64,000 nucleotides of DNA from Leptospirillum sp037442005 (lineage in GTDB: Bacteria > Nitrospirota > Leptospirillia > Leptospirillales > Leptospirillaceae). Positions within the stretch are counted from its first letter, which is position 1. Each line of letters opens with the position of its first letter. The translations under genes were made by a program, and so were the position numbers. The notes beneath the pieces were generated by a model. It searched no databases, was not told where the DNA came from, and was given only the letters and a program-made list of their open reading frames with translations. This document shows, one piece after another, positions 6,918-15,960 of this stretch. The stretch lies in assembly GCA_037442005.1 (NCBI GenBank), contig JBBIRA010000001.1:47076-111075 (forward strand), written 5' to 3'.

Positions 6918-8858
6918 ATGCAAAAGAAGGAAGACCTTCTGGGAGTCTGGAATCTGTTTGGGGCGATTGATACCAGGATAAAGCCTTTTTATGGCATTTT
7001 CTGGCATGGAATGCGGTATTTGTCATTGTGGAGATGGGAATTCCCCGGTCTCCGGGTCATGGACCTTGAACCGCTCGGTTCTCCGGAGAACGGGATTGCT
7101 TTTTTCCGCCATTATATTCCTTTTTCATCCTCGTCAGGTGAGGATGCCGGCGGGGCTTTATCGATTCTGGCGGAACGCGTATTGAGAGCGGATGGCTTCA
7201 GTGAGTGCCTGAGTATTAAAAACTTCGGAAGGGCTCACCGGTCATTTCGAGTCAGACTTTCATTCGAGGCCGATTTCTCGGATATGTTTGAGGTTCGCGG
7301 ATTTCAGAGCTCTATTGTCCACCCACGCCCGGTGGAAAAAAAGGGATCGGGAGATCATGTTTGCCTGTCTTATCAGGGGAAGGATGGGGTGACGCGGGAA
7401 GCGATCTTCTTCTTTTCGGGAAATCCTTCGGGAGCGATGGCACGACGGAATCAACTGGTTTGGAGTATGACCCTTTCGCCGGATGAAGAGATCCGGATTG
7501 AAACCTCTCTTTACGCCAGGGACGCTAGGGAAGGAAACGGGGAGGGGATCAGAAACCATCATCTCTTTCCGGTTCCGGAGGCTTTTTCAGATGTATTAAA
7601 AAAAACGCGCTTTGAAAATGAGGAAAAGAGAGCGGGTTGGCCGGCGATTGATTCAACGCATCCGGTTTTGCCGGCGGCCTATGAGCGGGCGATTCAAGAT
7701 CTTGAAATGCTGATGACAACTTTTCCCCAGGGAAAAATTCCGTATGCAGGCTTGCCCTGGTTTTCGACCGTATTTGGTCGGGATGCCTTGATTACGGCTT
7801 ACTCCCTTTTATGGGCAAAGCCTGAAATCGCACTTGGTGTCCTTACATATCTGGCATTGAAACAAGCGGATCAGGTTGACCCGAAACATGCGGCTCAGCC
7901 CGGCAAGATTCTTCATGAAGAGCGTACCGGAGAACTTGCCGCTACCGGTGAGATTCCCTTTTCCCGGTATTACGGGTCTGTTGACGCAACCCCGTTATTT
8001 ATCGTGCTGGCGTGCGAGTATCACCGTCAAACAGGTGGTGATGGCTCTCTCCACCTTCTTTGGCCATCGATTTTGAAAGCGTTGGACTGGATCGATACCT
8101 ACGGCGTTGACTCCGATTCTGGCTTTCTGGTGTATCGTGCCGACCCGGAAGGGGGGCTTTCGAACCAGGGGTGGAAGGATTCAGGGGATTCGGTGGTCCA
8201 TGCCGATGGCTCTTTGGCCACCGATCCGATTGCACTTGTGGAAGTTCAGGGGTACTTGTTCTGGGCATGGAGTCTCCTCGCTCCGATTGCTGAAAAGTTT
8301 GGAGACGCTTCTCTGGGAGAGTCTCTTCGGAAAAAGTCCGAACATTTGAAGAAGAGATTGATTGAACGCTTCTGGCTTCCTGACCGGAAGATTTTTGCCA
8401 TGGCCATTGACGGGAAGGGACATCCGTGTGCAGTGCTGTCTTCAAATCCGGGACATTTGCTGATTACCGGAGTATTGACTCAGGAAATGGCTCAACTGTT
8501 GGCCGATACATTAATGGGGCCGGAGCTTTTCTCTGGCTGGGGGATCCGGACGCTTGGACGAAATGAGGTCCGTTATAATCCTGTTTCCTATCACAACGGG
8601 TCGATCTGGCCCCACGATAACGGGCTGATCATGGCGGGATTGGCCCGTTATGGATTAACCCATCATTTGAAACGGTTGTCTGAGGGATATCTTGACGGGA
8701 TCTCCCATTTCAAGGATTTCCGCATGCCTGAACTGATTTGTGGATTTGGCCGGGATGGGGACTTCGGGCCGGTTTTGTACCCGACATCCTGCTCTCCGCA
8801 GACCTGGTCGGTTGCTTCGCTGTTCCTGATGATCAAGTCGCTAAAGATGAACGTCTGA
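6918..8858 (+). CDS. Amylo-alpha-1,6-glucosidase / glycogen debranching-type enzyme
   Basis: A 646-residue protein of the bacterial glycogen-debranching group. The N-terminal third is a beta-rich domain (FYGIFWHGMRYLSLWRWEFPG resembles the debranching N-terminal domain). The rest is an (alpha/alpha)6-barrel glycosidase: LPWFSTVFGRDALITA, NQGWKDSGDSVVHADG with likely catalytic acidic residues, and NGSIWPHDNGLIMAGLARYG near the end. Expected activity is hydrolysis of alpha-1,6 or related glucosidic linkages in storage or compatible glycans; the substrate cannot be read from sequence. ATG at 6918 follows CGGGAGACCGC; the frame opens at a TTG at 6858 directly after a stop, without a ribosome site. 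It stands alone, with no other glycogen genes nearby. Confidence 0.85.
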   Translation: MQKKEDLLGVWNLFGAIDTRIKPFYGIFWHGMRYLSLWRWEFPGLRVMDLEPLGSPENGIAFFRHYIPFSSSSGEDAGGALSILAERVLRADGFSECLSIKNFGRAHRSFRVRLSFEADFSDMFEVRGFQSSIVHPRPVEKKGSGDHVCLSYQGKDGVTREAIFFFSGNPSGAMARRNQLVWSMTLSPDEEIRIETSLYARDAREGNGEGIRNHHLFPVPEAFSDVLKKTRFENEEKRAGWPAIDSTHPVLPAAYERAIQDLEMLMTTFPQGKIPYAGLPWFSTVFGRDALITAYSLLWAKPEIALGVLTYLALKQADQVDPKHAAQPGKILHEERTGELAATGEIPFSRYYGSVDATPLFIVLACEYHRQTGGDGSLHLLWPSILKALDWIDTYGVDSDSGFLVYRADPEGGLSNQGWKDSGDSVVHADGSLATDPIALVEVQGYLFWAWSLLAPIAEKFGDASLGESLRKKSEHLKKRLIERFWLPDRKIFAMAIDGKGHPCAVLSSNPGHLLITGVLTQEMAQLLADTLMGPELFSGWGIRTLGRNEVRYNPVSYHNGSIWPHDNGLIMAGLARYGLTHHLKRLSEGYLDGISHFKDFRMPELICGFGRDGDFGPVLYPTSCSPQTWSVASLFLMIKSLKMNV

Positions 8859-8977
8859 TAAAATGGGCGGAACCTCCATCCTGATCAAGGGGAACCTCCG
8901 TTTTGGTGTGTTCTTTGATCAGTGAGGAAGAATCCGTTTGAAGTTGTTGGGGGTTTTCATTAAAGAATGAGGAAAGC

Positions 8978-9009
8978 GGGGAGGGAGAAAGGATTGCTCC
9001 TCCCTCCCC
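8978..9009. terminator. Hairpin terminator between convergent genes
   Basis: GGGGAGGGA at 8978-8986 pairs with TCCCTCCCC at 9001-9009 around a 14-base loop. A T-rich stretch (TTGATTTCTTCTGTT) follows on the plus strand. It lies between the debranching gene and the convergent lipoprotein gene, so it probably ends the plus-strand transcript and may act both ways. Confidence 0.5.
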
Positions 9010-9062
9010 TTGATTTCTTCTGTTGCCCGATTTTTAAGTCCCTGTTCTGTCAGGTATTTCGC

Positions 9063-11138
9063 TTATGGAACAACATCAAAGAGCAGGTCCGGGGTATTGC
9101 AGTTGCTTCCTGAACAGGTAACAACGGCATTGTTGTTTCCCAGACTGATCGGGCTTGAGGTCTCTACAGAAGACAACAGCCCGGTATTGTTATAAGGGGC
9201 AACAGTAATCCCTCCAATTAATGAGTTCCCTCCTGAAGCCGGGGTTGCGATAAAAACAAAATGGTCTGTTGGGTCTAAGATCGGGAAACTGTTGCCGTTT
9301 GAATTCAATGCGGTGAGTGTGATGGAGTTTTGAGGAATGATGGTGACCAAACCGCTCGAATCCGTATATCCAAAAGCGGCTAATGCACTCGAATTCGGGT
9401 TGTATGAAAAAAATTCCTGATCAACCGGATCGATGCCTTGTTGGTTGATATTGGATGAGGCTCCATTAATGGAATACCCATCCCCTCCATTGAAAGCGGA
9501 AGCGAGGGGGGAGGAGGAAATCGTTCCGGTCGAATTATTATACTGGTAGACATAAAGAGAGAATGGATTCGGGCTTGGACAGGAAGAGTTGTAACAGCCG
9601 GGAGTGGCAAATATCAGTCCATTAACAGCGTCGTACCCGAATGGGTAGTTGACAATGGAAATAGGAGTTGAGAATGAATTGTTTGCACCCGTTCCGCTAG
9701 GAGAGACCGGAACATCTCCGGCAATGCTCAAAGCAGTTGAAGCGGTGCTGGGCTGGGTCCCATACCACAAGAAGAAGGAGTTTAACACTCCAGGCCCTGA
9801 AGTAATGTTCTGTGCTGTCTGAATGACAGAGGGGAAGTTATAGGCATTTGTTGGAGAAAGGCTTCCGGAAGAGTTATAGGAATAGGCCGATATATTCAAG
9901 CCTGTTGTCTGACCACTGGGTTTGCACCCAATAAAGGCGACATGAAAGAGGGCGTCAATACCACCCCCGCAGTTGCTTCCAGAAACGGATTGGGAGCTGA
10001 GAAGAGCTCCAAAACCTGTTGCTGGGGTAAAACTATACAAATTCAGAGTGGCACCGGTTGAAGTGTTTTCCAATATTGAATAAATACTGTATGAGCTGTC
10101 AAAGCCGGATCCTCCTCCACTATTCACACTGGTTCCATTCGGGATGCTGATCTGGCTTGTTGGACTGCCACTGTTGAGAATGGCCCCCGTTTGTGTGTTG
10201 TAAGGAAGTGTGGAAACTGTAATGGCTCCACCGGCTGTTGCTGTCGTTGTTGCGAGAATCAGGGATCCGGTTGTTATTGTTGTCGGAGGTGTATAGGTGC
10301 CGCTTACGGTGGTTGCAAGAGTGGCTGGACTCCCGCTGGATTGGGTGAAGTCGCTGACAATTCCGCTAAGGGTATCGGAAGTCCCTGATGTTGTTGTGGT
10401 GTTTCCATCATTAAAAACAATTGTACATGCTGAGGATGTTGAGCCTGCTGACTGGACGCAGGCTTCAACTCCGCCGGCAATGGATGTCAGGTCGGTTTGA
10501 TATGTGGTAGTGAGTGTTGAACTTGCGGGGATAGTGCCTGAGGAGATGCTGAATGCTTGTTCCAGAGAATTGATCGCAGTAGTCAGTTGACTGCTTGTTC
10601 CCGAGATGTTTGTTCCTGATTGGGTGAGCCCGGCGGTTTCCAGCTCATAGGCTGAAACAACGGTGGAGAGCTCATTTACGGTTACACTGTTGTTCGTTGT
10701 TGCACTGCCTGCAGATCCTATAAAGGACATCAGGCTGATAGCGCTATTGGTTCCGCCTCCCGCGTTTCCTCCACTTGCAATGACATACAAGAGTCCAACA
10801 CCTTTTGGGGGTGTATATTTAATGCTAAAACCGCCGGAACCGTTTGTTGTTACGGGTCCTCCAAGGGAGGTTGCTTGACCCCCGGAGCTACTGGTGACAT
10901 AGATGGTAACATTGGATCCAACAATGGCGCTTGACCCCCCATTGACCGTTCCGGTAAGGGTTACAGTTCCGGCGGCAACACCCGTGGTTCCGCCGCCGCT
11001 ACCGCCTCCACTACTTCCTCCACTACAACTTGCGAATGCAATGAAGGAAGAGATGAGTATGATCTTTGCCAGGGAGTTCCTTCCATTTTTTGCTGTTTTA
11101 TCGAAATGAAATTCCGATCTGTTTGCAGACCTTTCCAT
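9063..11138 (-). CDS. Large Ser/Thr/Gly-rich lipoprotein, probable beta-propeller
   Basis: A 691-residue exported protein. The hydrophobic segment IILISSFIAFASC ends in a lipobox with Cys38, and a Gly/Ser spacer (CSGGSSGGGSGGG) follows. Residues 55-115 look like a carboxypeptidase-regulatory or Ig-like beta domain (TLTGTVNGGSSAIVGSNVTIYV). The C-terminal half has repeated units of the type DPTDHFVFIATP and YNNSTGTISSSPLASA, as in lactonase-like beta-propellers. The substrate is unknown. The composition is unusual: mostly Ser, Thr, Gly, Asn and Ala, with few charged residues. It starts at ATG after AAAAGGAGCCTTCA, 25 bases after the next lipoprotein gene, probably in one operon. Surface or biofilm exposure is inferred only from the lipobox and composition. 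Confidence 0.7.
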   Translation of the reverse strand: MERSANRSEFHFDKTAKNGRNSLAKIILISSFIAFASCSGGSSGGGSGGGTTGVAAGTVTLTGTVNGGSSAIVGSNVTIYVTSSSGGQATSLGGPVTTNGSGGFSIKYTPPKGVGLLYVIASGGNAGGGTNSAISLMSFIGSAGSATTNNSVTVNELSTVVSAYELETAGLTQSGTNISGTSSQLTTAINSLEQAFSISSGTIPASSTLTTTYQTDLTSIAGGVEACVQSAGSTSSACTIVFNDGNTTTTSGTSDTLSGIVSDFTQSSGSPATLATTVSGTYTPPTTITTGSLILATTTATAGGAITVSTLPYNTQTGAILNSGSPTSQISIPNGTSVNSGGGSGFDSSYSIYSILENTSTGATLNLYSFTPATGFGALLSSQSVSGSNCGGGIDALFHVAFIGCKPSGQTTGLNISAYSYNSSGSLSPTNAYNFPSVIQTAQNITSGPGVLNSFFLWYGTQPSTASTALSIAGDVPVSPSGTGANNSFSTPISIVNYPFGYDAVNGLIFATPGCYNSSCPSPNPFSLYVYQYNNSTGTISSSPLASAFNGGDGYSINGASSNINQQGIDPVDQEFFSYNPNSSALAAFGYTDSSGLVTIIPQNSITLTALNSNGNSFPILDPTDHFVFIATPASGGNSLIGGITVAPYNNTGLLSSVETSSPISLGNNNAVVTCSGSNCNTPDLLFDVVP

Positions 11139-11163
11139 TGAAGGCTCCTTTTAAGAAATTCAG

Positions 11164-11712
11164 TTAATTATTTCCCATTTTTTTCGCAGGTAGCGTTGTT
11201 TTTAAAATGCTTTTCAAGTTATCGAAGAAACCGGCATAGAACTCCGGGTTATCAACGGTTCCCCTGTGGGTGACGACCGTTGTGTATTCAGAGCCCACCG
11301 GGAAAAGTGGAATCATCCAGAGAAGGTGCCACCAGACGTATTCTTTCCGGTGAAACTCTGTTGTCTGATTGGCGGCCAGACTGACCTGGGTGATGTTGTT
11401 TCCAATGGGAACAAGCGTGACGGTGGATGTAATCTGATAAGAAGTGTTTTTATCGTTCTGGTCAGCCATTTCCCGATCGGCAAGAATGATGGAGTTTGTC
11501 TTATCTGCCGAGCGCACCATGAAACCCTGTTGGGAAAGAACCTGTAATACGGCTCCCCATGTTTTGTTTTCTGTGGCCGCAATGGATTCCGTATTCCCGT
11601 GAATCTCCTGAGAAGAGTCAAACGCCTGGTGATAAGACGGCTCGGATGAGCATCCCCAAAGGATGAGTAACCCCGCAAACATTGCCACTTGTGAAATCTG
11701 TCTGAGCTTCAT
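11164..11712 (-). CDS. Lipoprotein of unknown function
   Basis: A 182-residue protein with a clear lipoprotein signal: KLRQISQVAMFAGLLILWGC, Cys21 being the lipidated residue. The mature part has an alpha/beta pattern (TWGAVLQVLSQQGFMVRSADKTNSIILADREM), reminiscent of small envelope lipoprotein domains that follow a helix-strand-strand plan, then TQVSLAANQTTEF. No family is recognised with certainty. AAAGAAAGGAGG precedes the ATG. It is the first gene of a two-gene unit with the 691-residue lipoprotein and is divergent from the LuxR-type regulator. Confidence 0.7.
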   Translation of the reverse strand: MKLRQISQVAMFAGLLILWGCSSEPSYHQAFDSSQEIHGNTESIAATENKTWGAVLQVLSQQGFMVRSADKTNSIILADREMADQNDKNTSYQITSTVTLVPIGNNITQVSLAANQTTEFHRKEYVWWHLLWMIPLFPVGSEYTTVVTHRGTVDNPEFYAGFFDNLKSILKTTLPAKKMGNN

Positions 11713-11830
11713 TTTTTTCCTCCTTTCTTTAGGCGTTGAAGAGAGCTTGTCTCAAGCTCTCTTGCCCGAAAGACTATAAGTCTGTTAACTCTATGTCTAT
11801 CCAGCAAAAGTAGACCAACAAAGGTAGCCC

Positions 11831-11862
11831 TACTAAAGTAGTAAAAATGTCTATTCAGACAT
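11831..11862. promoter_or_regulatory. Two small dyads between lipoprotein genes and luxR-type gene
   Basis: TACTAAAGTA at 11831-11840 is a palindrome, and ATGTCT-ATTC-AGACAT at 11847-11862 is a perfect 6-4-6 inverted repeat. They lie in the divergent promoter region, together with repeated AAAGTAG/AAGGTAG words just upstream. They could be operators for the neighbouring regulator. That is inference. Confidence 0.35.
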
Positions 11863-11872
11863 CATTTTTCTA

Positions 11873-11900
11873 TTGATTTATTTGAATTAAGAAGTACAAT
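11873..11900 (+). promoter_or_regulatory. Sigma-70-like promoter of the LuxR-type gene
   Basis: TTGATT at 11873-11878 and TACAAT at 11895-11900, spaced by 16. A start near 11907 would give a leader of about 65 bases to the ATG at 11972. Confidence 0.4.
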
Positions 11901-11971
11901 TTGGATGCCCAAGTTTACTTATGAATTGTTTTTATCAAACGCGTCGCTGGGGCATTTTATCGAGGTGGAAA

Positions 11972-13030
11972 ATGCTCTCTAGATCAGATGTTTCAAATGT
12001 TTTGGCACTTGTTTCTTCGTTGCAGGGAATTCATGAGCAAAATGCCTTTTTTCGCGCATTGTTTGAGCGTCTCGAGGTGATGCTGAACAGTTCATCGATT
12101 GTGTTTGTTCCATATGATCGGAAAAAAGGTGCTTTTTGTTTTGAAGGGCATTATGCGCATCATATGGCGTCCACCCTTTTGATGGAGTACATCACCTATT
12201 ACCACCTCATGGATCCCTTTGTTTATAGCGGGTGGGCAAGGGGGGATGGTTCCTGTGCGGCAATGTATGAAGATTTTATTTCCCGTGAGGAACTTGAAAA
12301 GACCGAATTTATGAAGAAGTTCCTCTCCCGGGTGCCGCTTAAGGACTGTCTTGTCATCAAGATGCTCTATCAGGGAAATCTGATGGGGGTCATTGCGGTT
12401 CACCGTCGGGAAGGGAATGGGTATTTTGGGGAAAGAGAAAGAGAGATCGCAGAGGTGCTCTGCGATCATTTGTCTGAAAAGCTGAACCATGTTCTCACAT
12501 GGGATCAATGTAATGATTCATCAGGATCGGAAATTGGTGTTTTGATCATTGATTCTTGCTGTAACCCGTTGTATTCGAATGGAGTGGCCAGGAAAGTTAT
12601 GTCTGATATCTCGGAGGATCCGGCCAGAAGACTCTTTCAAGTGGCCCAAACCGGAGGAACCGCGACTTTCAGGACGGGTTTCGGGAGTTTTCGGGTCCGG
12701 AGTTTTCCTATCCGGACGATATCGGATGTTTTTTGTGAAACCAAGATTGCCAATGATGTTCTTGGACGGCAAGTCAAAGAAGCGTTCGTCGTTCTTCTTG
12801 AGCCCTTCACAACGTCAAAAACAATTGAAAAATCCCTAGCCCGGTCAGGACTTACTGTACGCCAGCAAACAGTCGTATCGAAGCTGGTCCAGGGATTTTC
12901 GAACCGGGAAATTGCCAGGGAACTTCTGATTTCCGAGCAGACAGTGAAAGATCATCTTCATGATATCTTTGAAAAGCTTCGAGTCAGGAATCGTTGTGAG
13001 CTGGTTCTGTTTTTTACGGAAAACAGCTGA
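11972..13030 (+). CDS. LuxR-family transcription regulator
   Basis: A 352-residue regulator. The last 65 residues form a LuxR/FixJ-type helix-turn-helix: LTVRQQTVVSKLVQGFSNREIARELLISEQTVKDHLHDIFEKLRVRNRCELV. The N-terminal part (about 5-190) looks GAF-like: HEQNAFFRALFERLEVMLN, then VIKMLYQGNLMGVIAVHRREG. A ligand or redox input is likely, but the signal is unknown. The ATG at 11972 is favoured by GAGGTGGAA just upstream; an ATG at 11921 in frame has no ribosome site. No LuxI-type synthase is in the window. It is divergent from two lipoprotein genes, which are the obvious candidate targets. Confidence 0.82.
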   Translation: MLSRSDVSNVLALVSSLQGIHEQNAFFRALFERLEVMLNSSSIVFVPYDRKKGAFCFEGHYAHHMASTLLMEYITYYHLMDPFVYSGWARGDGSCAAMYEDFISREELEKTEFMKKFLSRVPLKDCLVIKMLYQGNLMGVIAVHRREGNGYFGEREREIAEVLCDHLSEKLNHVLTWDQCNDSSGSEIGVLIIDSCCNPLYSNGVARKVMSDISEDPARRLFQVAQTGGTATFRTGFGSFRVRSFPIRTISDVFCETKIANDVLGRQVKEAFVVLLEPFTTSKTIEKSLARSGLTVRQQTVVSKLVQGFSNREIARELLISEQTVKDHLHDIFEKLRVRNRCELVLFFTENS

Positions 13031-13376
13031 CAGTTCTTTCAATTTCAGGTTGATGTCGAAAGTCGGAATTGTGTTTTCACAAATTGAAACCGATGAGTGA
13101 GAAGGCGGGATGGAATACGCAAGCTTGGTTCTTTGTGAAGGAAAAGAGAGGGGGCGTTGGTTCTCATGGCTTTGCCGCCCTGAAAATCGCTTCAAGGATC
13201 TTGCTAATTCGTGTTTGATGGACTAATATTTCCCCGATTTCATCATGGATGTCGGCTCAGTGGTTTTTTCTTTGGCTGCAGGGTTCACCCGGGGAGGATT
13301 GCCTTCTGGTGTGGACCGTCGCCGTTAGCTTGGGGGGTATTGAGAATTGATCCGTCGAGTGATTCACTGGGTCGCC
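13031..13376. other. Intergenic gap without recognisable feature
   Basis: About 345 bases between the LuxR-type gene and the transpeptidase gene, both on the plus strand. I see no convincing promoter, hairpin or open frame apart from the possible N-terminal extension of the next gene (from TTG at 13347). Confidence 0.4.
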
Positions 13377-14741
13377 ATGATTCATAATCCCATTTCCTGG
13401 ACGTTGGGAAAGAGGATCTTCTCCCTCTTTATTCTGGTCTCTTTTTGGACGCTTCCTTCCCATGGCAATGTTTCATCCGGGCCTGCGTCAGTTGCCAATG
13501 CGTCCGTTCATATCCCTCAAGACACTCTTGTCCATGCTCTCCCGGTTTCCGGTTCAAGTTTTTCCCAAACATCAGGGCTTCTGGCGAGTGTTGTCTCCGG
13601 CACACCAGATGTTCTGAATGTCAATGGAAAACCTGCGATTCGATTTGTTTCGGGGCAGCCCGTTCTGGACCCTGATTATCTGCCTTCTTTCCAGACACCG
13701 GCAGGGAATCATTATGAAACCAAAACAGATGAAGGGTATGTCATCACCTGGACCGTTCGCCCGGAACTCCAACGGGATGTGGCACGTTTCGTCATAAAGA
13801 ATCGGGTTCCTTACGGGATGTTTGTTGCTGTTGAGCCAAAAACCGGAGCTTTTCTGGCTTTTTACGGGAGTCAGGGTCGGGTTGAAACAGATTCCCTTGT
13901 CCAGAAAGCCACATATCCAGCCGCATCAATGTTCAAAGTCGTCACGACAGCGGATGCCCTTGCAAACAGGAAGATCAATCCGGATACTGAAATCTATTTC
14001 CATGGGTGTCTTTATTGCATCGGTCCGGCCTATTGGACTGACAATCGCAGGCGGGACCGTCTGCATCTGTCAGTGACTGAAGCGCTGGGCAAATCAGTGA
14101 ACATGATTTTTGCAAAGATTGCCCTGCGCTATCTGACGCCAGAAAATCTTCAGGCGACAGCGGACAGTTTTGGTTTTAACAAAGAAATTCCCTCCGATGT
14201 TCCGTTTGAAATGAGCTCTGCGGTCATCCCGAGGGACCGGGATGGATTTGCAAGGAGTGCTGCGGGTTTTGGCCAGGTCCTGATCAGTCCGATTCATGCA
14301 GCGGTGATTGCGGGGGCATTATCCAATGGTGGAGTCATGATGAGGCCTCACCTGATCGCCCGTATTACCGGACCAGATGGCCATGTCCTGTTTGCGTCTT
14401 CTCCTCAGGTTTTGGCAACCATCACTGATGCATCCATTTCCTCGACACTCTTGTCGATGATGCATTCCACAACATTGAGAGGGACGGGCAGAAGGGCATT
14501 TTTCCGGTGGCATCATGACCCTCTTCTCCGCAAAATTTCAGTAGCGGGTAAAACGGGAACATTGTCCGGATTGCATCCTGAAGGACTTTATGAGTGGTTT
14601 ATGGGAATGGCCCCGATCGGAACACCCAGGATCGCTGTGGCGGCTTTGACCATTGACCGGGGATACTGGAGGATCAAGGGAACGGATATTGCCAGCAGAG
14701 GGCTCAGGACGTATTTCCGTAAAGCTGGCGATAACGAATAG
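13377..14741 (+). CDS. Exported penicillin-binding transpeptidase
   Basis: A serine transpeptidase of the penicillin-binding fold. With ATG at 13377 it has 454 residues. A signal or anchor segment (KRIFSLFILVSFWTLPSHG) leads to the periplasm. The three active-site motifs are all present: SxxK in PAASMFKV (Ser184, Lys187), SxN in GKSVNMIFAK (Ser240, Asn242) and KTG in VAGKTGTL (Lys392). The region before SxxK is short and lacks a glycosyltransferase or a full dimerisation domain, so it resembles a small class B-like or D,D-transpeptidase protein. Its role in the wall is not clear. A TTG 10 codons upstream is an alternative start; neither has a strong ribosome site. Confidence 0.85.
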   Translation: MIHNPISWTLGKRIFSLFILVSFWTLPSHGNVSSGPASVANASVHIPQDTLVHALPVSGSSFSQTSGLLASVVSGTPDVLNVNGKPAIRFVSGQPVLDPDYLPSFQTPAGNHYETKTDEGYVITWTVRPELQRDVARFVIKNRVPYGMFVAVEPKTGAFLAFYGSQGRVETDSLVQKATYPAASMFKVVTTADALANRKINPDTEIYFHGCLYCIGPAYWTDNRRRDRLHLSVTEALGKSVNMIFAKIALRYLTPENLQATADSFGFNKEIPSDVPFEMSSAVIPRDRDGFARSAAGFGQVLISPIHAAVIAGALSNGGVMMRPHLIARITGPDGHVLFASSPQVLATITDASISSTLLSMMHSTTLRGTGRRAFFRWHHDPLLRKISVAGKTGTLSGLHPEGLYEWFMGMAPIGTPRIAVAALTIDRGYWRIKGTDIASRGLRTYFRKAGDNE

Positions 14742-14960
14742 GAAGCCGGAAAGCGACAGGATCTCTTTGCGCTTTCCCGTGAGAGGTGCTTCCCCTTTCT
14801 CTCACGAACAACGCCTTAATAGATGAAGGGGATGTTGGTTGTGAGTTCCGGAAGGGTGGGGTTGTCCTTTAGTTGCGTCATCAATAAGGATATGAAAAGA
14901 AAGTGGCATCTTTATTAACCGTTATCCCGATAGACGTTGTTTTCGGAAGGGGGAATGATT

Positions 14961-15371
14961 ATGGTGATGGTAAAAAAGGTCATGACAAAAAATCCGATGA
15001 CCGTTGAGATGACAACGACAGCCCGGGAAGTTGCTGAAATCATGAAGACCAAGAAGGTAGGCAGCATTTTGGTTATGCAAGGTGAGAAAACGGTCGGGAT
15101 TATTACCGAGGCTGATATTGTCAGAAAAGTGGTTGGGGAAGATCGTATTCCTTATGTGACCCATGTTTCGACCATCATGAGTGCTCCGGTGCTTTCGATC
15201 AATTCTGAGGCTTCAATCTATGACGCGCAGGATCTGATGGACAAACATCATATCCGCCATCTCCTTGTTGTTGAAGATGATGAAGTTGTCGGTCTGATTT
15301 CAATCCGCGACCTCATCCATCCGGCTTATTTGGGAAGAGAAGACTCCTGGGATAGTGGTCATACTGAATAA
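14961..15371 (+). CDS. CBS-pair domain protein
   Basis: About 136 residues forming one Bateman module of two CBS motifs: VKKVMTKNPMTVEMTTTAREVAEIMKTKKVGSILVM, ending in GIITEADIVRKVV, and VSTIMSAPVLSINSEASIYDAQDLM, ending in GLISIRDLI. Such modules bind adenine nucleotides or similar ligands and usually regulate a partner protein. No catalytic domain is attached. GGAAGGGGG at 14944-14952 suits the ATG at 14961; ATGs at 14955 and 14967 are alternatives. A hairpin terminator follows directly, so it is probably a single-gene transcript. Confidence 0.9.
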   Translation: MVMVKKVMTKNPMTVEMTTTAREVAEIMKTKKVGSILVMQGEKTVGIITEADIVRKVVGEDRIPYVTHVSTIMSAPVLSINSEASIYDAQDLMDKHHIRHLLVVEDDEVVGLISIRDLIHPAYLGREDSWDSGHTE

Positions 15372-15386
15372 CTCGTTTTATGGAAC

Positions 15387-15416
15387 TGGGCGGGAGGTTT
15401 CCTGCCCGGTTTTCTT
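15387..15416 (+). terminator. Terminator after CBS gene
   Basis: CGGGAGG-TTT-CCTGCCCG forms an imperfect stem with a one-base bulge (15391-15408), followed by GTTTTCTTCC. It fits a Rho-independent terminator for the CBS gene. Confidence 0.6.
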
Positions 15417-15546
15417 CCTCCTTCCCCCCCTGATATCTTCATTTCTTCCACTCACGTGTTCGATGGTTGTATCCTTTCGCCATTATTTCACGTTCTAAAC
15501 CCAAGAGCAGAAGTAGATAAAAATGACCCCTGGAATGTTGATTGTA

Positions 15547-15575
15547 TTGACAATCGATTTTGCGACAGGTATAAC
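15547..15575 (+). promoter_or_regulatory. Near-consensus sigma-70 promoter in the gene-poor region
   Basis: TTGACA at 15547-15552 and TATAAC at 15570-15575, spaced by exactly 17. The predicted start is near 15582. No protein gene of usual size follows before a terminator-like stem at 15815-15867. Confidence 0.55.
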
Positions 15576-15773
15576 CAACGGGCTTTTGTATAGGGATGGG
15601 GAGTACGCTCCCTCAATGGAAGGCTGATTCCCAGTCATATCGGCTAGGATCACAAATAGTGCTGGTGTTTGAGCCGGCAGTAATGATCACCACGGCAGGA
15701 GCATGGGGCGAATGAAATCCCGTTGGGGTGTGTTTTCGCAAAGCCAGCTTTTCCTATTTTGGAAAGGGACAAA

Positions 15774-15833
15774 ATGAGTCAAGACGGAAGTCCTTGGCGG
15801 AAGGAACGCCAGAGGAGGGAGATGGAGGTTTAA
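15774..15833 (+). CDS. Possible 19-codon leader peptide or small protein
   Basis: ATG at 15774 is preceded by GGAAAGGGACAAA, a fair ribosome site. The frame encodes MSQDGSPWRKERQRREMEV, highly charged, then TAA. The ribosome site lies in the 3' arm of a small stem (TTTCC-TATTTT-GGAAA), and the frame runs into the terminator-like stem. This layout resembles a regulated leader peptide, but a frame this short may be chance. Confidence 0.2.
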   Translation: MSQDGSPWRKERQRREMEV

Positions 15834-15867
15834 TATTTGTTCTCTAATCTTTTCTCTCCCTCATTTT
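15815..15867 (+). terminator. Terminator-like stem with long loop
   Basis: GAGGGAGA at 15815-15822 pairs perfectly with TCTCCCTC at 15855-15862, followed by ATTTTT. The loop of 32 bases is longer than usual. Confidence 0.35.
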
Positions 15868-15960
15868 TCTCCCGTTTCTGTCCGCTTTTTTAAATCCTGA
15901 AAAAATCTGTAATCAAAAACAGCACTCAAGAGTAAGCTTCCTGTTCGCTTCGGATCAAAA

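Larger units (their letters stand above)
15582..15867 (+). ncRNA. Candidate small structured RNA (unnamed)
   Basis: A transcript of roughly 285 bases is predicted between the strong promoter at 15547-15575 and the stem GAGGAGA-type terminator ending in ATTTTT near 15867. It would contain several hairpins, including GGGAG-TACG-CTCCC and TGGCG-GAAGGAA-CGCCA. It also contains a tiny open frame (15774-15833). I recognise no known RNA family. The call rests only on promoter, stems and the absence of a gene. Confidence 0.3.

Noticed and set aside
11164..11712. Assignment of the small lipoprotein to a named family such as BamC
   Set aside because: The fold pattern is only vaguely similar and no diagnostic motif is present.
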